Shown here one piece after another: positions 1-7,245 of a stretch of DNA of 17,393 nt. How positions within the stretch are numbered: the first letter of the stretch is position 1; each line of letters starts with the position of its first letter. The DNA comes from an uncultured Opitutia bacterium. Its GTDB lineage: Bacteria; Verrucomicrobiota; Verrucomicrobiae; Opitutales; MB11C04. The stretch covers positions 1 to 17,393 of the forward strand of contig CAJWWH010000028.1 in the NCBI GenBank assembly GCA_913048545.1, given 5' to 3'. Under the pieces are notes generated by a model. The model did no database searches. It was given only the letters and a program-made list of their open reading frames with translations, and was not told the origin of the DNA. Both the position numbers and the translations under genes were made by a program.

Positions 1-1902
1 GATGATGGAATTAATAACGCACCTTACCTGTTCGAAGATTCATTGGGTGCAGATCTTGATTCCGATATTGGAGCATTGGACACGGCTACCAGTGGAAGCA
101 CCTACGCTAGGCTTGGTATAAGATTCTACGATATCTCGCAATCCTCTTCTACTGGTGGTACTTCTAAAGTTAACGCCTCGACAAGGTATAATACTGTAAT
201 GGCAGAATCTTGGAGATGGGTAGATACGGATACAGATGCTAAAGTCGCAATTCAATTACACGCCGATGGAGGTACTCTTGATAATAATCTTGTTTTCGAA
301 TTTGATAATACCTCTGGAAACGGATTCGGGTCAAAAATAGGTACCGCAGATACTGCTTTGGGATCCTCTGCTTCGGATGATTTTGTTGCCACAATAACCT
401 ATCATGATGGTACTTCAAATCTAAATTTAGGCGACACTGGAGCAGGTGCAATAGGCTCAAGCGTCCTTAATGCATTAACAGGATCTGCCACACTTTATGG
501 AGCTAATAATGCAAATGTTTTAACCTTAAATTCCTCCAAGGGGAACACTCATACCTACGCCGGAAATATTTACAACGCTGAATCTGGTTCGGATGCGACG
601 GATTTAACGATGATTAAATCAGGAGCTGGCACGCAGGTTCTTACTGGAAATATCAAAATGGCGGATTCCACCGGTTCAAACGAAAGTGCCTATGTTAATA
701 TCGCCGAGGGTTCACTCGAATTTGACGCAGCCAGTGGCAAGACTCAAATTGTAGAATATTTAAAGGGTTCCGGCACCTTAATATTGGATAATTCAGGAAG
801 ATCTGACCAAACGCTTGAGCTTGGCTTTGCCCAGTCCCATGCCACCTCGGAAGCCACATTTACTGGAGCAGTTACATTGCAGGGGGATAACACTAAAAAC
901 ACAATAAAAGTCGCTACGGGTACCACTGCCGCTGACTATTCCAAAGAGCAAGTGATGTCCGGTGTTATCTCTGGTGGAGAAGTCCTTGTCAAAGACGGTG
1001 TGGGTCGACTTACCCTGGAAGGCAATAACGCAAACACCGGAGGAGTGGAAATTAATAACGGAACACTTGCAGTTGGAAATGGTTCAGATAATGCTGACCT
1101 TGGCTCGGGTACGATCACCATTAATAAAGGAAAACTCGAAGTTTTGTCTGGCGATGCATTATCGAACACAATTAACGGCAGTACCAGTGCAACCAAGAAA
1201 AGTATGATTGGAGGAGATGGAACTGTTAGCAGTATTACAATTGGTTCGGATTCCGGAGAAATTGATGTTCTTTCACCTGGTCGAGGAATATCTACCTCTT
1301 TGACTGAGACATCTGGACTTACAAAAAATCAACTTGGTTATGACAATAATAATGTAGGCGATGCGATTGGATCTTTTACTGCAACTACTCTCAGCCTACA
1401 AGGAGGTGGAGTATTTGATTGGGAAATTAAGGACTTTAACGGAAATACAGCAGGAACCGATTATGATGTTTTGAATTTTGGTACCCTAAACTTAGGAGCA
1501 AAAAATGAGACTTTTACTATTAATATTTTAGGACTAGATTCTAATGGTGCCCCTGGTGCTCCAGCAAATTTTGGAATAAAGTCTAGTCCTGGAGCAAATG
1601 GATACACCTTTTTATCAGGTACTACAGTCAATTGGACAGGGGGCACCGAATGGACGAGTGCTGAGTTAAACGACTATTTTGTTTTCAACACTGACGATCT
1701 TGACTTTCGTACTAATAATTGGGAAAAGAGCTGGGAGGTTTATTACAATTCAGGAGACTTTTATCTTCAATTTACTGCGACTCCAGAACCGTCTACTTAC
1801 ATAATGGTGGCTGGATTATTTATGCTTCCAGGTTATCGCATGATTAAGCGGATGAGAAAAAAGTTTTCTTCAACTTCCATAGACACGGAAGATGACGCTT
1901 AG
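1..1902 (+). CDS. Secreted beta-strand-repeat protein with PEP-CTERM tail (5' end missing)
   Basis: The reading frame is open to base 1, so the true start and signal peptide lie upstream; 633 codons are visible before the TAG. The product is rich in Gly, Ser, Thr, Asn and Asp and I see no cysteine, as expected for an exported beta-rich protein. Two stretches (about 610-720 and 961-1143) match the passenger-associated transport repeat pattern of autotransporter-like proteins, for example GRLTLEGNNANTGG followed by INNGTLAVGNG and LGSGTITINKGKLEV. The C-terminus is a PEP-CTERM signal: Pro-Glu-Pro at 1783-1791, a hydrophobic segment, then the basic cluster RMIKRMRKK (1837-1863). In known systems this tail is cut by an exosortase during export to the surface or matrix. 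No beta-barrel translocator is present. Twelve further residues follow the basic cluster, which is unusual. The N-terminal 160 visible residues were not recognised. Probable role: surface or exopolymer-associated protein. Confidence 0.85.
   Translation, partial: DDGINNAPYLFEDSLGADLDSDIGALDTATSGSTYARLGIRFYDISQSSSTGGTSKVNASTRYNTVMAESWRWVDTDTDAKVAIQLHADGGTLDNNLVFEFDNTSGNGFGSKIGTADTALGSSASDDFVATITYHDGTSNLNLGDTGAGAIGSSVLNALTGSATLYGANNANVLTLNSSKGNTHTYAGNIYNAESGSDATDLTMIKSGAGTQVLTGNIKMADSTGSNESAYVNIAEGSLEFDAASGKTQIVEYLKGSGTLILDNSGRSDQTLELGFAQSHATSEATFTGAVTLQGDNTKNTIKVATGTTAADYSKEQVMSGVISGGEVLVKDGVGRLTLEGNNANTGGVEINNGTLAVGNGSDNADLGSGTITINKGKLEVLSGDALSNTINGSTSATKKSMIGGDGTVSSITIGSDSGEIDVLSPGRGISTSLTETSGLTKNQLGYDNNNVGDAIGSFTATTLSLQGGGVFDWEIKDFNGNTAGTDYDVLNFGTLNLGAKNETFTINILGLDSNGAPGAPANFGIKSSPGANGYTFLSGTTVNWTGGTEWTSAELNDYFVFNTDDLDFRTNNWEKSWEVYYNSGDFYLQFTATPEPSTYIMVAGLFMLPGYRMIKRMRKKFSSTSIDTEDDA
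1009..1143 (+). repeat. Passenger-associated (autotransporter-type) beta-strand repeat unit
   Basis: The encoded segment has the family pattern L-T-L-x-G-x-N-x-x-x-G-G-x-x-I-N-N-G-T-L-x-V, then LGSGTITINKGKLEV. This is the clearest unit. A weaker, related unit (SGAGTQVLTGNIKMADS) is encoded at about 622-720. The repeat is known from large secreted or surface proteins that fold as beta-helices. It is a protein-level repeat; the DNA units are not near-identical. Confidence 0.65.
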
Positions 1903-1912
1903 TAAATTAAAG

Positions 1913-1934
1913 TGCTAATTTTTGTGAGTTAGCA
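1913..1934. terminator. Possible weak bidirectional terminator hairpin
   Basis: TGCTAA (1913-1918) and TTAGCA (1929-1934) form a perfect 6-bp inverted repeat around a 10-base, T-rich loop. It lies in the short space between two convergent genes and overlaps the stop codon of the SNF2 gene. There is no long T-tract after either arm, so its strength as an intrinsic terminator is doubtful; position is the main argument. Confidence 0.25.
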
Positions 1935-4442
1935 GTCGGTTAATTCAACCAAATCTTTAAGTGTGGAAAAGTGGTCGGCTAATCTGCTGGGACGATCCAT
2001 TTCACCGATAATTTTTTGAAAAGTTTCTTTTTTAGAAATTTGGAGTGCACGCACTCTTTCTTCAACTGTTCCTTTTGTAACTAATCGGTAAATAAATGTT
2101 GGCTTGGTCCGTCCGAGTCGGTGAGCACGATCAATTGCCTGTTCTTCAACCGCCGGGTTCCACCATGGATCCATCAGGAAAACATAATCTGCGGATTTCA
2201 AAGTCACTCCCAAACCGGCTGCTTTGAGGGAGGCTAAAATGACTGTGGGTCCTTTTGAGCTTTCGAAAGTTTCCACGGGTAAGGTACGATCACGAGTTGA
2301 TCCAGTAAGCTCTAATATTTGCAGATTCGGAATTTGTTCGGCAATGGAGGATTTCAGAATTTTCAGGAAGGACGTAAATTGGCTGAACACAATAATTTTC
2401 GTGCCAGAGCTTGTGAGTTCAGTGAGCTTTTCCATCAGTATTTCCCCTTTTGCACCGCTCGATGGCATGCCTTCTCTCCACGGAAGCAGGGCAAGATCAC
2501 AGCAGGTTTGCCTGAGCCGTGTGAGCAGGGAGAAAACATGGGTGGGTGCCTGCTTAATGGCTTCTCCTAAGTTATTTCCGTGCTCCTCAATCGCACCTTC
2601 GGTAAGTTTTCGATACTCTTTTCTCTGATCATCGTTCAATACACAGGTGAGCTCATTTTCAAGTTTGGGGGGAAGCTCCTTCGCCACTTCCCTTTTAATT
2701 CTTCTTAAAACGAATGGAGTCACCTGTTTTCGAAGCAAAGCAGCAGTGGTTTCGGGATCTGCAATTAAATCTGCTTCGAGTTCTTTTCTTCCGCCTAAAA
2801 GTCCGGGCATCAGGAACCGGAAAATAGTCCATAAATCAAGTGCGGAATTTTCAATTGGTGTGCCAGACAGGGCAAGTCGATTATCTGCCCGGATGGAAAG
2901 GCAGGCCTGGGTAACTTTTGCTTTTGGATTCTTAATTAACTGTGCCTCGTCGAGAATCGCGTATCGGAATTGATTAGTATCCAACAAGTGACGATGTCTT
3001 CTTAGCTGGGTATAACTGGCGACCCAAAGACAGGGTTTATCACCCGTTGAGAAGCGATTTTCCTTATTTAAAATCCGTACATTAATTTGAGGGAAACGTT
3101 CTTTTGCTTCTCTTACCCAAACCGGAACAACTGAGGCCGGGCAAGTTACCAGGTCGGGAAGGTTTTGCTTTTTCGATCCAGCAATCAGAGCGAGAGTTTG
3201 GATTGTTTTCCCCAAACCCATTTCATCCGCAAGTAAACCATGGCACCCTAATTTGTGTAACGCACTGAGATGAGACACTCCATCTTTTTGGTAAGGACGT
3301 AAGAAAGAGAACTTTTTGGAAACCCCATTTTTTTCGGGATTCATTATCGCATTTTGCCAGTCCGCAAGTTTTCCATCGGGGCGGGCATTTAAATATTTCC
3401 GGGCAAAAAGTGAAAATAGCATGTATCGTGGCCAGTTTGTCCGCCTTGAGTCACCGCGATTTCTTTGCCACCATTGAAAATCCTCCAGCTGTGCCTGATC
3501 GAGACGAACCAGTCCATGACCACTAATAAAGGTGGTGCCGTTACGAGCTCTTGTAATTCTTTTAGAGTGTTCACTTCCGAGCCGGTGAGAACCAATCTGA
3601 AAGCTTTCCCGAAGTGTCATTTCTTCCTTGTTTCTACTTCGGGCTTCGATTTCCCAGCTCAGTTTTCTTTGACCGTGCCGTAGATGCTGGGCATCCCCTT
3701 CGTATTGGAGAGCAAAAGACTTCTCCCACCTGGCCAGATGCTCTTCTGCAAATTGTGCAACCTTACTCCAGTCCTTGATACGGAAAAGACCTTTGGGTTT
3801 TTCAAATACGAAACCAAGTTTTCCTGCCTCGGCGACAAAATTCATCAATGCCGGACGGTCGGTATTTTCAAGTTTCTTTCTTTCCTTGGTTCCGTAAGCC
3901 GGTTGAAGATCTCTACTTGAGATCTTCCAAAGTGGAGTTGCGGTTAATCCATTCACCGAAGAAATTTCGATTTGAATCGAAATTGGAATAATTGATAAAT
4001 TTGTATGTTCCTGTTCTTTGTCTGTCAGGTTCTCATTTTCTGTTTCGGCTTCTGGTTGCTCCTCTTCCGCTTCGGATAGAGTGAGTTGTTCAAGAAGCGG
4101 GTCTTCCTCATGTATGTCAGCAACTAATTCTTCAATCTCGTAAAGTCCCGCGGTACCCAGGGCAATCCCTTCGGAATCATCGAGTGACGAAGTTCTTATT
4201 TCAGGTTTTTTTTCATTCCATTCAATTACTGAGTAAGTTTCTTCTCGGTTAATCTTTCGGGTGACAATAATTTGGCTACTCTGTATGTCGAGGGAGGATA
4301 AAACGCCATCACGGTAGAAAGTCCGGCCAATTTTAAGATGGTCTTTGTTGATGAATTGTTCCCAATCGCAATCGGACAGTCTAAAAAGCCACGCTTCCAC
4401 CGCATTTCGGGTGAAGGTTCGAGCAGGTCCGTTAGATATCAT
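1929..4442 (-). CDS. SNF2-family DEAD/DEAH-like helicase/ATPase
   Basis: The 837-residue protein carries a complete two-lobe SNF2 motor in its C-terminal half. Visible motifs: FLRPYQKDG near 380 (Q-motif-like), Walker A DEMGLGKT (406-413), DEAQ (498-501) followed by IKNP, SGTPIEN (526-532), GLGVTLKSADYVFLMDPWW (743-761) and the arginine-finger motif QAIDRAHRLGRTK (768-780). Such proteins translocate on double-stranded DNA and remodel DNA-protein complexes; the cellular role of the bacterial members is mostly unknown. The first ~100 residues (FYRDGVLSSLDI onward) resemble the start of SWIM-domain SNF2 proteins but have no CxC zinc ligands. Residues 104-147 are a strongly acidic linker. ATG start with no visible Shine-Dalgarno sequence. 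It lies 101 bases downstream of glgA on the same strand, with a candidate promoter of its own between them. Confidence 0.93.
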   Translation of the reverse strand: MISNGPARTFTRNAVEAWLFRLSDCDWEQFINKDHLKIGRTFYRDGVLSSLDIQSSQIIVTRKINREETYSVIEWNEKKPEIRTSSLDDSEGIALGTAGLYEIEELVADIHEEDPLLEQLTLSEAEEEQPEAETENENLTDKEQEHTNLSIIPISIQIEISSVNGLTATPLWKISSRDLQPAYGTKERKKLENTDRPALMNFVAEAGKLGFVFEKPKGLFRIKDWSKVAQFAEEHLARWEKSFALQYEGDAQHLRHGQRKLSWEIEARSRNKEEMTLRESFQIGSHRLGSEHSKRITRARNGTTFISGHGLVRLDQAQLEDFQWWQRNRGDSRRTNWPRYMLFSLFARKYLNARPDGKLADWQNAIMNPEKNGVSKKFSFLRPYQKDGVSHLSALHKLGCHGLLADEMGLGKTIQTLALIAGSKKQNLPDLVTCPASVVPVWVREAKERFPQINVRILNKENRFSTGDKPCLWVASYTQLRRHRHLLDTNQFRYAILDEAQLIKNPKAKVTQACLSIRADNRLALSGTPIENSALDLWTIFRFLMPGLLGGRKELEADLIADPETTAALLRKQVTPFVLRRIKREVAKELPPKLENELTCVLNDDQRKEYRKLTEGAIEEHGNNLGEAIKQAPTHVFSLLTRLRQTCCDLALLPWREGMPSSGAKGEILMEKLTELTSSGTKIIVFSQFTSFLKILKSSIAEQIPNLQILELTGSTRDRTLPVETFESSKGPTVILASLKAAGLGVTLKSADYVFLMDPWWNPAVEEQAIDRAHRLGRTKPTFIYRLVTKGTVEERVRALQISKKETFQKIIGEMDRPSRLADHFSTLKDLVELTDC

Positions 4443-4472
4443 GAAATCAGGTGATTAAAGTATTAAATCCTC

Positions 4473-4502
4473 ATTGTAATTTTCCAACTTCTGAATTCGC
4501 AA
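4473..4502 (-). promoter_or_regulatory. Candidate sigma70-type promoter for the SNF2 gene
   Basis: On the minus strand, TTGCGA (4502-4497) is followed after 18 bases by TACAAT (4478-4473). This predicts a start of transcription near 4466, about 24 bases upstream of the SNF2 ATG. The -10 matches the consensus at five of six positions and the -35 at four. The same -35 hexamer and the same spacer length occur in the candidate phoH promoter at 6092-6121. Confidence 0.35.
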
Positions 4503-4529
4503 GAGGAAAGCCTTGAATTTTGAAGAAAG

Positions 4530-4538
4530 TTATCCACA
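4530..4538 (+). promoter_or_regulatory. Single consensus DnaA box
   Basis: TTATCCACA is a perfect match to the high-affinity DnaA-binding 9-mer of many bacteria. It sits between the end of glgA and the candidate SNF2 promoter, about 30 bases upstream of its -35. It is alone, so this is not an origin; it could be a regulatory DnaA site or a chance match. Confidence 0.3.
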
Positions 4539-4543
4539 AAAAA

Positions 4544-6001
4544 TTAAGCTGATGATTTTTCTTTTAATGCCCAGTCATAAACTTCAAGGTATTTCTTGGC
4601 GGCTAAGTCCCATGAACAAGGGGAATTGAGGCAGTTTTTTCGAATCTTTTTGAATAGATCCGGTTTTTTATATAATTCAATGGCCCTGTGAATAACATTA
4701 TTTAAAGATTCGCAGGTACTCTCCAGAAAAAGAAAACCGTTAGGGGAAAGATGATTGTTGTTCAGGTCATAAACTGTGTCTGCCAATCCTCCGGTCTTTC
4801 GAACAACCGGAATGGTGCCGTAACGCATTGCATATTGTTGAGCCAATCCGCATGGCTCAAATCGGCTGGGCATCAAGAAGAAATCAGCACCCGCAAAAAT
4901 TCTTCGGGCGAGCCCGTCGTCAAACCCAATAAAAACGCTTATATTTTGCGGGAATTGATCGGCAAGTGTCTGAAATTTTTTTTCCTCTTCCATATCGCCA
5001 CTTCCCAAAATAAGATATTTTGAACCGGGCGAGTGGGAAATTAATTCAGGCAGGGAATCTGCAAGTAGATCCAGGCCTTTCTGGTGGTACAAACGAGAAA
5101 CGACTCCAAACACGGGAGATTCGACTTCATCAGAAAGCCTCATTTCATTGAGCAAAGCAATTTTATTAGCGTTTTTCCCGTATTCCGGCTCCCTGGGTGA
5201 AATTTTTTCCTCCAAGGCAGGATCTGTTTCCGGATTCCAACTGTTTTCATCAATTCCATTCAAGATTCCGATTAAATCAGCACCTCGGTATTGCAGGCAT
5301 TTTTCAAGTCCCTGACCATAATGTTGAGTACGAATTTCCTCTGAATAGGTTGGACTTACTGTGGTAATTTTATCGGCATGTTGAATGCCCCCTTTGAGAA
5401 GATTCATTGAATTAAAATGATTAAAGCCTTCAATCCCTGAAAATGCTGCCGGGAGCCCGGACGAAGAAAAGAATTTTTCATCAAAAACACCCTGGTGTTC
5501 GAGATTATGAATTGTAAGCACGGAACGGGATTTCTTTTTAACCGATTTATCCGCATTTAAGTATGCTGGAAGAGAAGCTGCCATCCAGTCATGGGAATGG
5601 AAAATATCCGGCGACCATCCGGTGATTTTTTGTAACCACATCGCTGCATTGCACAAAGCAAAACTACGGAGAGGGTTGTCCTGATAATCACCGTTTTCAT
5701 CTGCATAAATACCTGGTCTGTCGAACAGAAATTTATTTTCCAAAAGATAAACGGTAATATTTGAATTTCCCAGCTTGGTTTCCTTCAAACGACAGGAAAA
5801 TCTATTGCTACCCAATTTTAATTTGATTGAACCGGGTAAAGTTTGTGCGTTCAAATCCGCACATTCTCTGTGAAGGGGACAGAGCACCCTCACATCAATT
5901 CCTAATTGACCAAGTGCGAGGGGAAGTGCTCCGACCACATCTCCCAAACCACCTGCACGCACAATAGGCCCGACCTCAGGGCTGACGAATAAGACTTTCA
6001 T
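4544..6001 (-). CDS. glgA: Glycogen/starch synthase (GT5 family)
   Basis: GlgA transfers glucose from ADP-glucose to the non-reducing end of an alpha-1,4-glucan in the cytosol. The 485-residue length fits the family (about 480). The start MKVLFVSPEVGPI is typical of GT5 enzymes, as are HSHDW (135-139) of the acceptor-binding domain, GILNGID (245-251), VSRLYHQKGLDLL (301-313) in the GT-B C-terminal domain, SRFEPCGL (379-386) with the catalytic-region Glu382, and RKTGGLADT (401-409). The N-terminal nucleotide-sugar motif, normally KxGGL, reads RAGGL (residues 15-19), a Lys-to-Arg change. ATG start, with no clear ribosome-binding site in the AT-rich leader. No other glycogen gene is adjacent. 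It is divergent from the phoH cluster and upstream of the SNF2 gene on the same strand. Confidence 0.93.
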   Translation of the reverse strand: MKVLFVSPEVGPIVRAGGLGDVVGALPLALGQLGIDVRVLCPLHRECADLNAQTLPGSIKLKLGSNRFSCRLKETKLGNSNITVYLLENKFLFDRPGIYADENGDYQDNPLRSFALCNAAMWLQKITGWSPDIFHSHDWMAASLPAYLNADKSVKKKSRSVLTIHNLEHQGVFDEKFFSSSGLPAAFSGIEGFNHFNSMNLLKGGIQHADKITTVSPTYSEEIRTQHYGQGLEKCLQYRGADLIGILNGIDENSWNPETDPALEEKISPREPEYGKNANKIALLNEMRLSDEVESPVFGVVSRLYHQKGLDLLADSLPELISHSPGSKYLILGSGDMEEEKKFQTLADQFPQNISVFIGFDDGLARRIFAGADFFLMPSRFEPCGLAQQYAMRYGTIPVVRKTGGLADTVYDLNNNHLSPNGFLFLESTCESLNNVIHRAIELYKKPDLFKKIRKNCLNSPCSWDLAAKKYLEVYDWALKEKSSA

Positions 6002-6091
6002 TTATGAAAATTTATTTTCAACATTTAAACTCACAAAAGATAACTATTCGGATTGGCAACTTGAATCGAAAATTAGGCCTATATTCAGGAC

Positions 6092-6121
6092 TTGCGAAGT
6101 GGAGTGGAAAGATCGTATAAT
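6092..6121 (+). promoter_or_regulatory. Candidate sigma70-type promoter for the phoH operon
   Basis: TTGCGA (6092-6097), an 18-base spacer and a perfect TATAAT (6116-6121) predict transcription from about 6128, leaving a leader of roughly 150 bases before phoH. It lies in the divergent gap between glgA and phoH. This is the best promoter-like match in the gap on the plus strand. I found no comparably good match for glgA on the minus strand. Confidence 0.45.
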
Positions 6122-6170
6122 AACAACTATTCTTTTACATGAGGATCAAATCACATTCAATTTTTTGCAT

Positions 6171-6217
6171 ACCAATTTTTCTGTCCCATGGAACAGATTA
6201 ATTGGTGTTTTGTTTTT
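6171..6217 (+). terminator. Hairpin plus T-tract in the phoH leader (attenuator, sRNA terminator or operator)
   Basis: ACCAATTTTTCTGT (6171-6184) pairs with ACAGATTAATTGGT (6193-6206) around the 8-base loop CCCATGGA. This gives 7 bp, a two-by-two T-T mismatch, then 5 bp. It is followed by GTTTTGTTTTT (6207-6217), as in an intrinsic terminator reading rightward. No T-tract follows on the other strand. Together with the candidate promoter at 6092-6121 it would define a transcript of about 90 bases ending before phoH. It could instead be a protein-binding palindrome. Confidence 0.4.
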
Positions 6218-6242
6218 CCAAAAAGCAACCTAGCTTACTCTC

Positions 6243-6258
6243 ATTAAATTCATTTAAT
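6243..6258. repeat. AT-rich palindrome just upstream of phoH
   Basis: ATTAAAT-TC-ATTTAAT is a perfect 7+7 inverted repeat with a 2-base spacer, ending 21 bases before the phoH ATG. Its size suits a dimeric repressor operator. In an AT-rich intergenic region a chance palindrome is also plausible. Confidence 0.35.
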
Positions 6259-6279
6259 CATTGGTAAAGATTGCTACCC

Positions 6280-7230
6280 ATGGCCGAACGAACACTAGAA
6301 TTTGATTCAGAAAGAGAATTTCACAAGCTCTATGAAGAGAAGCCGGGAAACTTAAAGTCGATCGAGGAAAAACTGGGATTAATATTAGTTGCCCGTGGAT
6401 CGTCCCTGCAAATGCGTGGTTCCAGTAATTCGTTAGATCAGTGCGAGGAACTTTTCTCGCTCCTTCAGATTGGAAGGTCGCATGGTTTTACCCCCAAAGG
6501 GGCAGATTTTTTGCGTTTCCTAGACAAAATTGCAAGTGGGCAATCTTCTGAATTGGAAGAATTACTGTCCAATCCTTTGGTTTTGAATATCCGAAAGACT
6601 TCGATTGTTCCTAGAAATCTAAGCCAAAGGCACTTCCTCGACCTGATTCTCAAAGAAGACCTCGTTTTCGGAATTGGACCGGCAGGTACGGGAAAAACAT
6701 TCCTTGCTATGATTGTTGCCTTGAATTCATTATTAAAAGGCGAAGTTCAGCGAATTGTGCTTGCACGCCCCGCAGTTGAAGCGGGAGAAGCTCTCGGTTT
6801 TTTACCCGGTGATTTGGAGGAGAAATTACTCCCTTATCTGAGACCGCTTTATGATGCAATGGACGAAGTGCTTGGTCCAATTGAAGCGCGCAAACTTATC
6901 GAGAGCGGAGTCGTTGAAATTGCCCCGCTTGCTTACATGCGAGGACGAACTTTGAGTAAATGCTTTGCCCTCTTAGACGAAGCCCAAAACACAACCCGTT
7001 CTCAAATGATGATGTTTTTAACCCGCCTGGGAGAAGGCAGCAAAATGGTGGTCACCGGAGATGTTACTCAAATTGACCTACCTCCGCGTCAGGAATCGGG
7101 ATTGGTGGAAGCCCGAAAAGTGCTCTCCAAAGTGGAGGGCGTTCACTTTCATGAGTTCGATCACAGGGATGTCGTTCGGCACCCGTTGGTCAGTAAAATT
7201 ATTTCTGCTTATGAACCCCGAAATCTCTAG
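6280..7230 (+). CDS. phoH: PhoH family ATPase (YbeZ-like)
   Basis: PhoH/YbeZ proteins are cytosolic P-loop ATPases linked to RNA metabolism and often work with the neighbouring YbeY. The 316-residue product has an N-terminal KH-like RNA-binding region (about 25-65), then the PhoH ATPase core: Walker A GPAGTGKT (133-140), LARPAVEAGEALGFLPGD (161-178), YMRGRTL (219-225), Walker B LLDEAQN (231-237) and VVTGDVTQIDLP (257-268). Length and motif order are normal. I chose the ATG at 6280. An in-frame TTG at 6271 would add only three residues, and neither has a convincing Shine-Dalgarno sequence. It is the first gene of a tight five-gene rightward cluster; the HD phosphodiesterase gene follows after 15 bases. 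The leader holds a candidate promoter, hairpin and palindrome. Confidence 0.93.
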   Translation: MAERTLEFDSEREFHKLYEEKPGNLKSIEEKLGLILVARGSSLQMRGSSNSLDQCEELFSLLQIGRSHGFTPKGADFLRFLDKIASGQSSELEELLSNPLVLNIRKTSIVPRNLSQRHFLDLILKEDLVFGIGPAGTGKTFLAMIVALNSLLKGEVQRIVLARPAVEAGEALGFLPGDLEEKLLPYLRPLYDAMDEVLGPIEARKLIESGVVEIAPLAYMRGRTLSKCFALLDEAQNTTRSQMMMFLTRLGEGSKMVVTGDVTQIDLPPRQESGLVEARKVLSKVEGVHFHEFDHRDVVRHPLVSKIISAYEPRNL

Positions 7231-7245
7231 TCTGTTGGCTTTGTG

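Noticed and set aside
1..1902. Classical type V autotransporter
   Set aside because: The beta-strand repeats suggest it, but the C-terminus is a PEP-CTERM tail and there is no 12-strand barrel domain.
2224..2628. 134-codon plus-strand frame opposite the SNF2 gene
   Set aside because: It is antisense to conserved helicase motifs. Its translation is unremarkable and no promoter or ribosome-binding site was seen.
1929..4442. Defence-system helicase (DISARM- or Zorya-type SNF2)
   Set aside because: The motor motifs are generic SNF2. The neighbours are housekeeping genes and no methylase, nuclease or PLD partner is present.
4530..4538. Replication origin suggested by the DnaA box
   Set aside because: Only one box is present, with no cluster and no dnaA, dnaN, gidA or parAB nearby.
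6002..6279. Known riboswitch or tRNA in the glgA-phoH gap
   Set aside because: I see no cloverleaf, no T-loop GGTTCRA context and no recognisable riboswitch core. A cyclic di-AMP (ydaO-type) riboswitch was considered because of pgpH, but the gap lacks its conserved GC-rich elements.
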